Assembly: GCF_021440085.1 (NCBI RefSeq)
Contig: NZ_JAKCPW010000006.1
Span: 124,001-188,000, forward strand
DNA length: 64,000 bases
Direction: 5' to 3'
Source: Dyadobacter sp. CY261
GTDB lineage: Bacteria > Bacteroidota > Bacteroidia > Cytophagales > Spirosomataceae
Position numbers and translations under genes: made by a program. This document shows, piece after piece, positions 33,735-42,443 of this stretch. Position 1 is the stretch's first letter; each line of letters opens with the position of its first letter. Below the pieces are notes generated by a model. That model saw only the letters and a program-made list of their open reading frames with translations, did no database searches and was not told the DNA's origin.

Positions 33735-34914
33735 GCGCTACCTCAGTGTCCGATTTTCGTTGCTTAATCGCCTTCATTCCAAACAACACCCGCAGAAAAT
33801 TGCTACGTCGGATCACAAAATGGTAAAGTCCCAGGCATAGGACAAATGTTGCCATGCAGAGGTAAATGAACTTCACAAACCAATGCACCGGCTCATTAAT
33901 CAATGGGTAGGCCAGGCAAATGATCACCGTCTGGTGCAGGATATAGAACGGGTATACCGCCTCGTTCGCATATTTGAGGAGCGGGTTCGTGAATTGGAGG
34001 TAAGTATATCCATAGCCGAAGATCGACAAAAGGATACACCATGCATTGGTCGTCTTGATGAGATCGTAAACCAGCCATTGAGAAACATTCATATCCTGGT
34101 CGACGGTCCAGTAGAATGCATAGAGAGCGATGGTTAAAGTAATCCAGATTCCTAGCATAATCCGCCGATACTTTTGCAATGTTTCCCAGAAACGACTTTG
34201 CGTGCAGATCACAAAACCGGTCACAAACAGTGTGAAATCGTGAAAATGCTCGTTCCAATCCGTTACCAGATTATGTGTGGTAGGAAAATGTTCGGACAGA
34301 ACAAAACTTCCGCCGACATGCCACAAAACCGGAACGATGATCAGCGCCCATGGGTTGGCAAAGAAAGCCGCTATACCGCTTGTAATCCCCGATCGGCGAC
34401 GCAGAAACAGTAGTAGTGGCAACCCCAGCAGTGAATAACATAAGATATAAACCAGGTACCACAAATGATGCCAGCTAAAACTTCCTTTCGGATAAGGCAT
34501 AAATTGGAACACGGTTTTGTAAAAATCCCAGTAATCGTAAGACTGGCCCTGCGTAAGCCTCTCCAAAAATATCTGCGGCGGCACAATCACGAACATTCCG
34601 AAAACGAGCGGCACAAAAATCCTTACAAACCGCTCCTTCAAAAAAGCTCCCGGTGTGCGATTGCCCAAACCGAAATAGACACCCGCGCCTGAGATCATAA
34701 ATAATAGCGACATGCGCCATTGACTTGTGAACCGCATCGGCCACTCGACTGCGTGGGTTACGGTGTTGTTTTTGATGTGCCATCCCCAGTGGTTGAAAAA
34801 CATACCAACGTGAAAGAAAATAAGAATGCCGAATGCGATGACGCGCAGCCAGTCCAGGTCGTAGCGTCGTGCATTTATGCAGGTGGAATGAAATTGGTTG
34901 AATTTTGTTTCCAT
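33715..34914 (-). CDS. Acyltransferase 3 family membrane protein (OpgC-like)
   Basis: A 399-residue membrane protein with about ten hydrophobic segments. The start RYDLDWLRVIAFGILIFFHV gives the acyltransferase 3 hallmark (Asp-Leu-Arg, with the conserved His of the first helix). SLLFMISGAGVYFGLG follows near residue 74, and FLKERFVRIFVPLVFG is the usual next loop and helix. The W-H-L-W-Y motif (SWHHLWYLVYILCYSLLGLP, near 148) is a mark of the OpgC/MdoC side of the family, which succinylates periplasmic glucans. Substrate here is unproven. It converges on the OmpA gene with a 20-bp overlap and lies downstream of a membrane AraC-type regulator on the same strand (89-bp gap). Confidence 0.9.
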   Translation of the reverse strand: METKFNQFHSTCINARRYDLDWLRVIAFGILIFFHVGMFFNHWGWHIKNNTVTHAVEWPMRFTSQWRMSLLFMISGAGVYFGLGNRTPGAFLKERFVRIFVPLVFGMFVIVPPQIFLERLTQGQSYDYWDFYKTVFQFMPYPKGSFSWHHLWYLVYILCYSLLGLPLLLFLRRRSGITSGIAAFFANPWALIIVPVLWHVGGSFVLSEHFPTTHNLVTDWNEHFHDFTLFVTGFVICTQSRFWETLQKYRRIMLGIWITLTIALYAFYWTVDQDMNVSQWLVYDLIKTTNAWCILLSIFGYGYTYLQFTNPLLKYANEAVYPFYILHQTVIICLAYPLINEPVHWFVKFIYLCMATFVLCLGLYHFVIRRSNFLRVLFGMKAIKQRKSDTEVAPISSIS

Positions 34915-35003
34915 GTCTAACAGAATTAGTTAATGCCCAAAACTAGGGCTGGAAACAAGGGCAAAACGACCGTTCTGATCCGTCAGAGGTTCTTCCCGAT
35001 AAG

Positions 35004-36182
35004 TCAGAACTTCTGATCAACTTGCTTTTTACGGTATTCCGAGGGTGTCGAACCGGTTACCTTGCGGAAGGACGTGTTAAATGCCGATTTCGAATTGTAA
35101 CCGACCATCTGACCGATTTCTTCTATTTTGATATATGCGTTTTGCTCGTCAGCAAGCAGGCGCCGGGCTTCCTGAATACGGTACGCACCGAGAAAGTCGA
35201 AAAAACTTTGCTTTAACTCCTCATTCAATATTTGTGACAAGTGATGGGTCGAAACACCCAACCGTTTGGCAAGCATCGGCAGAGAGAACCCGGGATCGAG
35301 AAATAATTTTTCCGAAACCATAATCTCCTGCAATTTCCCGAGTGTTGCGGACTGGATTTCGGGCGTAAGAGACGATTTCTCATACTTCCTGGGGGCCTTT
35401 TCATTCGCTTCCTGAAAAAATAATGACTTTCTTATGACTGCAAAACCGGTGATGTAAATAATCAGGGAAATGAATGCAGCAATAATATGATCGCCCAGGT
35501 CATGCCTGAACGAAACCCTCACAACAAAGAAAACGACAACCAGAAATGCCAGTTGCAGGCAGAAGTCCCTGAACCATGTCAGCGAACTCTTTTCCCCTGT
35601 GAAAAAAGAAACGCCACGTTTCCGGAAAGCTTTCGTTAGAAACACAATGCTTGCAACCTGGTAAATGAGCATGCTCGCAAACGTGAAATCATTGATATGC
35701 CATTTCGGATAAAACATCCATTCACTTCCGTAACTGTTCGTCGGAAGGCGTGGCATTTCGGGATGAAAAGAGCCTTGGTTAGCGTTATACTTGAAGTCCA
35801 GGCCTTGCGGGTAAATGAGCAGGCACATGTACGCGAGGTAAATCATGAATGGAATGATGTGTAACCATCCCCGCTTGTCTGACCGTTGGTTTACCCCGGT
35901 TTTAATATAAAGAAAGGTAGCCGGAGCGATCAGCAGGTTTAAAGGTTCACTGAAATCGACCAGCCAGAGAACCTGGAACATGTAATTGGTATATCCCAGC
36001 CATACATCTGTGATAATGATCGCCATCGCCAGGATGACAATCCCGAGAAAGAGGTTCGATTGCCGGGTGCTGCCTTTTGAATGTGAAAGGAAAACGTAGG
36101 ACAAAATGAGCCCCTGCACACAGCCCAACAGAATGAACAACGAAAAAAGGTCTGTACGGATCGGAGGCGAAGCGGGAATCAT
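35004..36182 (-). CDS. Membrane-embedded AraC-type transcriptional regulator
   Basis: The first 240 residues contain about seven hydrophobic segments (for example LFSLFILLGCVQGLILSYVF, then LGIVILAMAIIITDVWLGY). The C-terminal 100 residues are an AraC/XylS domain with two helix-turn-helix units: FSLPMLAKRLGVSTHHLSQI and KIEEIGQMVGYNSKSAFNTS, ending FRKVTGSTPSEYRKK. Such proteins sense an envelope or lipophilic signal and bind DNA from the membrane (family-level inference). The ATG at 36182 is preferred over a TTG at 36203. It reads toward the acyltransferase gene on the same strand, 89 bp away, and could control it. Similar 7TM-AraC proteins are frequent in Bacteroidota; ligands are mostly unknown. 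Confidence 0.9.
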   Translation of the reverse strand: MIPASPPIRTDLFSLFILLGCVQGLILSYVFLSHSKGSTRQSNLFLGIVILAMAIIITDVWLGYTNYMFQVLWLVDFSEPLNLLIAPATFLYIKTGVNQRSDKRGWLHIIPFMIYLAYMCLLIYPQGLDFKYNANQGSFHPEMPRLPTNSYGSEWMFYPKWHINDFTFASMLIYQVASIVFLTKAFRKRGVSFFTGEKSSLTWFRDFCLQLAFLVVVFFVVRVSFRHDLGDHIIAAFISLIIYITGFAVIRKSLFFQEANEKAPRKYEKSSLTPEIQSATLGKLQEIMVSEKLFLDPGFSLPMLAKRLGVSTHHLSQILNEELKQSFFDFLGAYRIQEARRLLADEQNAYIKIEEIGQMVGYNSKSAFNTSFRKVTGSTPSEYRKKQVDQKF

Positions 36183-36263
36183 GTTAAAGCATCTCTGATT
36201 CAAATATACGAAATCTCGAATGCAACTCAGGAACCGTCAGCTTTTCGTCAGGGGGAGGTTAGT

Positions 36264-36875
36264 TCAGTACAGCACGATCAGAAATATAAACACCACCAGC
36301 CATAGTGCGCCAGTGAAATGCCAGTAGCGGGTGAAAAGCTTGATTCGAAGACGATTGGGCGGATTGACGCTGTAAACGAAGGAATCAACGTAACTCCTGT
36401 TCTTAATAGCTCTTCTGAACAGATCGCTCAAATATAGCACACCAGCCATCATGTGCAGAAGATGCAAGCCCGTGAGCAGGTAAATGAAGCCCTCCGAAGT
36501 ATTCACACCACTGAAAACACCGGCGTTGACCATTTCCATCCAACCCCCGGCCTGCAACAGGATAAAGATGAAACCTAGCAACAACGTCGCTCCAAGAAAC
36601 ACCCGATAATGCAGAAATCGCTCATTCGCAAAGGCAAGGTTCGCTTCATGCAGCGTGATGCTGCTGAATAAAATCACGAGCGTACTCAGCCAGAACATAT
36701 CCGGTAAAGCCACCAAATGGGCCGCCTCTTTATGTGCACGTAGAAGAAAAATAACGAAGATCGATGTGAAAAGCACAGAGCTACCTGCAACACCTAACCA
36801 AAGCATAAAGCCCAGCGGCTCGCGGCGTTTGGTAAAAGGGTTTTCGGTTTGCCTCGTAGTATGCTTTGGATTCAT
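36264..36875 (-). CDS. Heme-copper oxidase subunit III
   Basis: A 203-residue, five-helix membrane protein of the cytochrome c oxidase subunit III family. Marks are LGFMLWLGVAGSSVLFTSIF (first helix), STLVILFSSITLHEANLAF, LHYRVFLGATLLLGFIFILL with LQAGGWMEM, and the late YLLTGLHLLHMMAGVLYL with its conserved His pair, then RYWHFTGALWLVVFIFLIVLY. The length fits the five-helix type in aa3/ba3 and bo3 oxidases. The catalytic subunits I and II are not nearby: neighbours are an AraC regulator and ispE. It is probably an extra or displaced subunit that joins an oxidase encoded elsewhere. Confidence 0.92.
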   Translation of the reverse strand: MNPKHTTRQTENPFTKRREPLGFMLWLGVAGSSVLFTSIFVIFLLRAHKEAAHLVALPDMFWLSTLVILFSSITLHEANLAFANERFLHYRVFLGATLLLGFIFILLQAGGWMEMVNAGVFSGVNTSEGFIYLLTGLHLLHMMAGVLYLSDLFRRAIKNRSYVDSFVYSVNPPNRLRIKLFTRYWHFTGALWLVVFIFLIVLY

Positions 36876-36962
36876 CTCCTAGTTATTGACGACTTAAAAA
36901 GCGCAAATCAAAGTGAATATAACGACTATTTAATACCTTAATACATAACACAGGTGTTAAAT

Positions 36963-37772
36963 TTACTTTAGAAAACCCTGCCATAACCGAAAATGGGGGA
37001 AATCAGGCTTCAAATTTTGTTCATGCTCAAAAATACCGAACATTGTAGATCCTGAACCGCTCATCGCAGCGTATTGCGCCCCGAGGTCGTACAGTTTGTC
37101 CTTTATCGTTTCCAATAGAGGAAATTTTTTAAATAGCGTTGCTTCAAAGTCGTTATGCACGCGATCTTTCCATTCGGTGATCGGTCCGCTAAGTATAGTA
37201 CGTAAATCTTCTGCGCTTCGTTTCGCCACCACCCCGGAATATGCTTCAACGGTCGAAATGTGGATTCCCGGATTCACCAGCACGATCCATTTACCTGAAA
37301 TTTGAATGTCGATCGTGTCAAACTTATCCCCTTTTTCAAAACAGTACATAGGCCTGTTCCGTATAAAAAAAGCACAATCGCTGCCAATCCTCCGCGCATA
37401 TTGTTCCTGCTCCTCGATGGAAATGCCCAGGTCGAACAGTTGGTTCAATGCCTTGATGGTAAAAGCCGCGTCCGCCGATCCCCCGCCAAGCCCTGCACCG
37501 ATGGGTACCGTTTTCAACAAATGTATCCTGACAGGTAGCAGGTCGTAATCACTGGCCAGCATTTCGTACGCCTTCGTGCAGAGATTATCCTTTGTACTGC
37601 CGGGAATGGCAATGCCATCGGTATGAAAAGAAAACGACTCCGCCAACGTAATCTCCAACGCATCCGACCAGCCAACAGGATAGAAGCAGGACTCAATGTT
37701 GTGAAATCCATCGGCGCGTTTTTCAACAATGTTTAAACCGATATTGATTTTGGCGTTCGGGAATACTAGCAT
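36963..37772 (-). CDS. ispE: 4-diphosphocytidyl-2-C-methyl-D-erythritol kinase
   Basis: Phosphorylates CDP-methylerythritol in the non-mevalonate isoprenoid pathway. GHMP kinase fold: N-terminal FPNAKINIGLNIVEKRADGF from the ATG at 37772 (a longer reading to 37817 adds 15 unlikely residues), the ATP loop PIGAGLGGGSADAA near residue 92, the catalytic-side DCAFFIRN, and the C-terminal GAQYAAMSGSGSTMFGIF. Length 269 is slightly short of E. coli IspE (283). It is essential in organisms using this pathway. Oriented away from the Uma2 gene on the other strand (127-bp gap), with 87 bp before the COX3 gene. Confidence 0.94.
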   Translation of the reverse strand: MLVFPNAKINIGLNIVEKRADGFHNIESCFYPVGWSDALEITLAESFSFHTDGIAIPGSTKDNLCTKAYEMLASDYDLLPVRIHLLKTVPIGAGLGGGSADAAFTIKALNQLFDLGISIEEQEQYARRIGSDCAFFIRNRPMYCFEKGDKFDTIDIQISGKWIVLVNPGIHISTVEAYSGVVAKRSAEDLRTILSGPITEWKDRVHNDFEATLFKKFPLLETIKDKLYDLGAQYAAMSGSGSTMFGIFEHEQNLKPDFPHFRLWQGFLK

Positions 37773-37899
37773 CGTTTCATCAATTGCGGTGCAAATATCT
37801 GGAATTTGGCCTTTCATCAGACATTTTGCCTCAGGTTAAATGCTAATTCCATGGCTCATTGGGGCCGAACTTTCCGGCGTCAAATGATTATATTTGTTA

Positions 37900-38550
37900 A
37901 TGATGAAAGTAGAGACAGCAATGGCTATGGAAAAGATCATCCACTCACCGTTCGAAAAGATCGAGCTCACAGACAAACCCTTCGTTTACGAGATCGATCT
38001 GGCAGGAGAGCAATTTGGCATGGAGGAATTATACCTGCTCTGCCAAAACAATCCGGATCTGCGGATCGAGAAGGATATTCATAACACACTAACCATTATG
38101 ACGCCAACATTTACCAAAACCGGTTTGATCAACACTGAATTAGTCGTTCAACTCGGGATATGGAATAAAAGAACTAAGCTCGGATACGTTTTCGATTCCA
38201 GTACTGGCTATCAACCCGCACCGGGAGCTTTGTATTCGCCAGATGTCAGTTGGATTGAGAAACACCGCTGGGATAAATTGTCAGAATCAGCCAAGACAAG
38301 CTTCGCGCCCATATGTCCGGACTTTGTCATCGAATTAAAGTCAACATCCGACCGTCTCAAAAAACTAGAATTGAAGATGCAGGATTGGATTCAACTGGGC
38401 GTGAGATTAGCCTGGTTGATTGACCCGATTAAAAACCAAGTCAGAATCTTCTCTCCCACCGCATCTGAAATTGCTATACCTCTCACTTCCGTCGTTTCAG
38501 GTGGTGAAATACTACCGGGTTTTGAACTTGACCTGAGGGACATTAACTAA
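37900..38550 (+). CDS. Uma2-family PD-(D/E)XK endonuclease
   Basis: An intact 216-residue member of Uma2/DUF820. It shows EELYLLCQNNPDLRIEKD (about 42-60), a central SPDVSWIEKHRWDKLS and the catalytic PDFVIELKS (Asp, Glu-x-Lys) with the following LGVRLAWLIDPIKNQVRIFS strand pair, ending SGGEILPGFELDL. All nuclease-fold residues are present, unlike the broken relative at 19934-20372. Uma2 genes are multicopy in cyanobacteria and some Bacteroidota; their target and role are unsettled, and no toxin, methylase or transposase sits beside this one. The ATG at 37900 is used; 37903 and 37921 are close alternatives. Confidence 0.9.
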   Translation: MMKVETAMAMEKIIHSPFEKIELTDKPFVYEIDLAGEQFGMEELYLLCQNNPDLRIEKDIHNTLTIMTPTFTKTGLINTELVVQLGIWNKRTKLGYVFDSSTGYQPAPGALYSPDVSWIEKHRWDKLSESAKTSFAPICPDFVIELKSTSDRLKKLELKMQDWIQLGVRLAWLIDPIKNQVRIFSPTASEIAIPLTSVVSGGEILPGFELDLRDIN

Positions 38551-38553
38551 CTA

Positions 38554-40014
38554 CTATTCCCAACGCCACTCCTGGCCAATGACCAGTTCCTCTTTCAATC
38601 CTTGAGCTATCAGGAATTCACGGGTCTTCTGATCCGATAATTTCTTCACCGCAATGTTTTCCGTGTTGGATAGTGCGTACAGGTACATGGATGCAATGCG
38701 CACTGTGTTCTCCAGCTGGTCTTTGTTCACGAGACTGAAATCGTCGCAATCGGCGTGATAACACTGTAATACGCCCGGATCCAGATGTCCCGACAATCCG
38801 GCAATAGGAATACCTTCCAGCATGAAGGGCTGATGGTCACTATGCAATCCTGCCCTGTTCGCCGTCTCATTCTTGTATTCATTATCCACCGCATGGATAG
38901 CCTGACCGACGTTCGCGAAGAATTCGCTCATTTCGTCCCGCCCAAATGTATTGGCACCTTTCGGATCGTTGGTCATATCGAGGTTCATCATATAAGAAAC
39001 CTTATCGATATTCCCCGATTTCTTGAGCTCGCTTACAAAATGTTTTGATCCTAAAAGTCCCTGTTCTTCGCCCATGAACAAAACAAACTGAATGGTTCGC
39101 TCCGGTTTTACCTTCAACGTCCTGAAAGCCCGGGCAACGTCCATTACTGCAAAGGATCCAATTCCATTGTCAATCGCACCGGTTGCAAGATCCCATGAAT
39201 CGAGGTGCCCGCCTATGATCACCTTTTCATCCGATTTGCCTTTTAACGTAGCAATTACATTGCGCGCTTTAATCGGCTTGGCAATGTTGTGCATATCAAT
39301 GTGTGCTTCAAGTGGTCCTTCATCTTTAATCCACTTGCGAATCTCAAAACCACTTTCGTTGGATATACAAACAGCGGGAATGGATATAATGGCTCCGGTA
39401 ACAGAGGCGGTACCGGTCAGCAGGATTTTTCCGGGCGCTCCATTGACCATAATCATCCCTTTTGCACCATACTTGATCGCCAGCGCCGTTTTCTCTGATC
39501 GGTGTAAATTCTTTTTTCCGGTCACACCTACCAGATTGATGTTAGCCATGGCTATCTTACCCTTCACCTTCTCTTTTAGCGCTATAAAGTCTTCTTCCAG
39601 CCCATTGCCTACATCCACAATTTCACCCTGTAAATTGGATTCCACCGGAGAATGCGCCAATGACACCACCGGGACATCACGGAAGTTGTCGCTGCTGCCC
39701 GGTGCGATCGATAGTGTAACCGTATCCCGCATCCACGCCTCAACTTCGAAAGGTTGGTATACTACATCGGTAAAGCCGTAACTTCTCAACAACTTAAATG
39801 CATATTCCTCAGCCTTTTCGCCATTGGTACTGCCAGTAAGTCTGTGCCCGATCGTTTTAGTCGCCTCGCCAAGTGTTGCATAAGCCTTACTGTTCTGTCT
39901 GATTTCCCGATCCAGACGCGAGAATGGCTTTTCCCACTTTTTTTCAGCAGGGCGAAATTCAGAGAACAACAACACCAGCCCACCAATGAGAATGACTTGT
40001 ACAACTTTCTTCAT
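38554..40014 (-). CDS. Exported M28 family metallopeptidase with PA domain
   Basis: A secreted aminopeptidase/carboxypeptidase-Q-like enzyme of 486 residues. The N-terminus MKKVVQVILIGGLVLLFSEF is a signal peptide or anchor. A protease-associated (PA) domain lies at about 120-250 (VGNGLEEDFIALKEKVKGKI, GAKGMIMVNGAPG). The M28 zinc site is visible as VIIGGHLDSWDLATGAIDNG (His and bridging Asp), FVLFMGEEQGLLGS (Glu base and ligand), MNLDMTNDPKG (Asp) and the late CYHADCDDFSLVN (His). All ligands are present. It most likely trims peptides in the periplasm or outside. It is divergent from xylB, with 307 bp between. Confidence 0.93.
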   Translation of the reverse strand: MKKVVQVILIGGLVLLFSEFRPAEKKWEKPFSRLDREIRQNSKAYATLGEATKTIGHRLTGSTNGEKAEEYAFKLLRSYGFTDVVYQPFEVEAWMRDTVTLSIAPGSSDNFRDVPVVSLAHSPVESNLQGEIVDVGNGLEEDFIALKEKVKGKIAMANINLVGVTGKKNLHRSEKTALAIKYGAKGMIMVNGAPGKILLTGTASVTGAIISIPAVCISNESGFEIRKWIKDEGPLEAHIDMHNIAKPIKARNVIATLKGKSDEKVIIGGHLDSWDLATGAIDNGIGSFAVMDVARAFRTLKVKPERTIQFVLFMGEEQGLLGSKHFVSELKKSGNIDKVSYMMNLDMTNDPKGANTFGRDEMSEFFANVGQAIHAVDNEYKNETANRAGLHSDHQPFMLEGIPIAGLSGHLDPGVLQCYHADCDDFSLVNKDQLENTVRIASMYLYALSNTENIAVKKLSDQKTREFLIAQGLKEELVIGQEWRWE

Positions 40015-40321
40015 AATTCCCTATCAAGGATGTTCGCAACTTAAATTTTAACCCAAATATCGCAATAGAAATTTGACCTCTTGCAAGATAAACACAAAGG
40101 AGACTGGAAATTCAACCTTTTAGTTTCGTCGTGCTATCAATATATCGATTTTACGACCGTTTTTAGCATCTTTTCCTGTATCTAAACACCACAATATTAT
40201 ATAAGTGTATATTTTACACTTATTATACTTCTTTTCTTAAGCTTATTTGAACATTTTTGTATTTTTTAGCACTTATATTTAAATCTTGAAGTAGTTTAAA
40301 TCAAAATAATCATATTTCGCA
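40015..40321. other. 307-bp A+T-rich divergent intergenic region
   Basis: No gene is visible between the M28 peptidase (-) and xylB (+). The part 40180-40320 is strongly A+T-rich and includes the palindrome at 40201-40223. It also has a half-site-like GCACTTATA at about 40269-40277 and a TTTTTGTATTTTTTAG stretch that might be promoter DNA. No exact TAnnTTTG box was found. Confidence 0.6.
40201..40223. promoter_or_regulatory. Palindromic operator candidate upstream of xylB
   Basis: ATAAGTGTA (40201-40209), TATTT, TACACTTAT (40215-40223) is a perfect 9-bp inverted repeat with a 5-bp spacer, 98 bp before the xylB ATG. A related half-site GCACTTATA follows at about 40269-40277. This fits a dimeric repressor or activator site for pentose control, but the regulator is not in the window. 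Confidence 0.55.
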
Positions 40322-41806
40322 ATGTATTTCCTTGGATTCGATTTGGGCAGTTCGTCCGTCAAAGCTTGTTTAATTCACGCAGATACCGGGGCCGTCGCCG
40401 CCTCCGCGTTCTATCCTGAAAGGGAAATGACCATTGCAGCACCAAAACCGGGTTTTGCTGAACAACAACCGCAGATGTGGTGGGAAAATGCATGTCTGGC
40501 CTCAAGGTCAGTCATCCAAAAAGCAAACATTTCACCCGACGAGGTCGGTGCGATAGGAATATCATACCAAATGCACGGGCTGGTCGTGGTAGACGAAAAC
40601 CTGAATGTCCTCCGCCCATCTATTATCTGGTGTGACAGTAGGGCTGTCGAAGTTGGTAATCGGGCAATGGAAGCATTGGGTGAGGAATATGTCTTGCCTC
40701 ATCTACTCAATTCGCCTGGCAATTTTACCGCTTCCAAATTGGGCTGGGTCAAGGAGAACGAACCGGAGGTGTATGCGAAAGTGCATAAGTTTATGCTGCC
40801 CGGCGACTATCTGGCAGCACGCATGACCGGCGAAGTGGTTACAACACCATCCGGCTTGTCTGAAGGTATATTCTGGGATTTTGTGAACCAGCGTCCGGCG
40901 GATTTTCTATTTGACCACTTTGGATTTAGCCCGGACATTCTTCCCACTGTTCTTCCGACTTTTGCGGAACAAGGACAGGTTACGGCCGCAGCAGCCGCTG
41001 AATTGGGCCTGCGCGCAGGCATTCCGGTAACCTATCGTGCCGGTGACCAGCCTAACAATGCATTTTCGCTCAATGTACTTGAACCGGGCGAAGTAGCCGC
41101 AACTGCCGGAACCTCCGGGGTGGTGTACGGCGTCAGCGATCAGATCAAATTTGACCCAAAGTCAAGTGTCAATACCTTTCTTCATGTCAACCCGATCACT
41201 TCCGCTTCGCGTTATGGCGTACTTTTGTGCGTAAACGGCACGGGAAGCCTTAACGGCTGGCTACGCAATGCTTTATTCCAGGGAAATATATCCTATCCCG
41301 AAATGAACAACCTCGCGGCACAGGCACCTGTGGGTTCTGACGGTCTGTTCTGTTTACCATTTGGCAACGGAGCTGAACGCATGCTCGAAAACCAGGATCC
41401 GGGCGCTACTTTTAAAGGTCTGCAATTCAGCCGTCACGGCCTGAGCCACTTCACGCGCGCGTCGCAGGAAGGCATTGTCTTTGCCTTGTATTATGGCATG
41501 GAGATCATGGAAACCGTGGGCGTCTCGCTACAAAACATCCGCGCTGGAGAGGCCAATATGTTCCTTAGCCCTGTTTTCCGCGAAACTTTCGCCAACGTGT
41601 CCGGCGCGACTGTTGAATTGTACAATACCGACGGAGCGCAGGGGGCGGCCCGTGCGGCTGGTTTCGGATTGGGTTATTACAAAAGTCGCGAGGACGCATT
41701 TGTCGGACTCACGGCATTACGCACGATCGAACCCGACCAGGCACTGGTGGATGCGACACGCGAAGCTTACACCAACTGGAAAGCGACACTGGAAAAAAGT
41801 CTTTAA
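40322..41806 (+). CDS. xylB: Xylulokinase (FGGY carbohydrate kinase)
   Basis: Phosphorylates D-xylulose to xylulose 5-phosphate. It is an FGGY kinase of 494 residues (E. coli XylB 484). The N-terminal phosphate loop is YFLGFDLGSSSVKACLI, with VGAIGISYQMHGLVVVDEN near 80 (the QMHG motif is typical of xylulokinases) and RPSIIWCDSRA. The C-terminal domain has GVVYGVSD, GTGSLNGWLRNAL and the VSGATVELYNTDGAQGAARA segment, where xylulokinases have nucleotide-binding G-A-A-x-A-A. xylA, a xylose transporter and a regulator are not adjacent; the gene stands alone between an operator-like palindrome and a strong terminator. Confidence 0.93.
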   Translation: MYFLGFDLGSSSVKACLIHADTGAVAASAFYPEREMTIAAPKPGFAEQQPQMWWENACLASRSVIQKANISPDEVGAIGISYQMHGLVVVDENLNVLRPSIIWCDSRAVEVGNRAMEALGEEYVLPHLLNSPGNFTASKLGWVKENEPEVYAKVHKFMLPGDYLAARMTGEVVTTPSGLSEGIFWDFVNQRPADFLFDHFGFSPDILPTVLPTFAEQGQVTAAAAAELGLRAGIPVTYRAGDQPNNAFSLNVLEPGEVAATAGTSGVVYGVSDQIKFDPKSSVNTFLHVNPITSASRYGVLLCVNGTGSLNGWLRNALFQGNISYPEMNNLAAQAPVGSDGLFCLPFGNGAERMLENQDPGATFKGLQFSRHGLSHFTRASQEGIVFALYYGMEIMETVGVSLQNIRAGEANMFLSPVFRETFANVSGATVELYNTDGAQGAARAAGFGLGYYKSREDAFVGLTALRTIEPDQALVDATREAYTNWKATLEKSL

Positions 41807-41814
41807 AAATAAGC

Positions 41815-41849
41815 GGCCTCATGTCTTACCTGGCATGAGGCCATTTTTT
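41815..41849. terminator. Terminator between xylB and ssb
   Basis: GGCCTCATG (41815-41823) pairs with CATGAGGCC (41834-41842), followed by ATTTTTT on the plus strand. It lies 8 bp after xylB and just beyond the ssb stop, so it can serve both converging genes, though the T run favours xylB. Confidence 0.92.
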
Positions 41850-41857
41850 CCCTTGTT

Positions 41858-42193
41858 TCAAACCCCTGCCTCCTGCTTCTTAACAACTTCCTCCACCTTA
41901 TGGGCAGTCACCTCCACACGCCGAACCGTGCGATTTTCCTTATCTAAAAATTGCCGGTAAGTAAGTCGTCCCTCGATGGAAACCATTTTCCCTGTTGTCA
42001 GAAATGTTTCACACCGTTGCGCCAGCTCCCGCCACACGACGACCTGGTGCCACACCGTATTTTTGACTTCTTCCTTGTGTCTGTTCACATAGTCTTCGTC
42101 CGTTGCCAGAGAGAAGGTGAGCATTTTACCACCTTCAAATTCCTTCACATTGATTTCGCGACCTACGTTTCCGACCAATTTTACCGAGTTCAT
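41858..42193 (-). CDS. ssb: Short single-stranded DNA-binding protein
   Basis: An OB-fold SSB of 111 residues: MNSVKLVGNVGREINVKEFE, FSLATDEDYVN, WHQVVVWRELAQRCETFLTT and KMVSIEGRLTYRQFLDKENR are the classic strands. It lacks the flexible Gly/Gln/Pro tail and acidic tip (DDDIPF type) by which housekeeping SSB recruits repair proteins; it ends KKQEAGV. It is therefore probably a secondary SSB, as found with competence or mobile elements, but no such genes are adjacent. The start at 42193 is the standard MN-x-V-x-L-x-G. Confidence 0.9.
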   Translation of the reverse strand: MNSVKLVGNVGREINVKEFEGGKMLTFSLATDEDYVNRHKEEVKNTVWHQVVVWRELAQRCETFLTTGKMVSIEGRLTYRQFLDKENRTVRRVEVTAHKVEEVVKKQEAGV

Positions 42194-42443
42194 AACTGCT
42201 GCTGTTTAGATGATCAATGATTGATTAATATGCCGACAATGACGAACCGGCATTGCAAAGGTGTGGTCGTTGAACAAAAAGACTCGGTTATTAACTACTT
42301 ACAGTCATATGAAAACATTTGCAGCCGTTTGCAAGCGGAAAAACAGGGCCTGTGCATCCACCAAATGAATTTCACTATATTGCATTTAAAGTAAATCTAT
42401 GCACACCGACCCGCCCTAACCGGTGCGGACGAATCAGGAAGAC

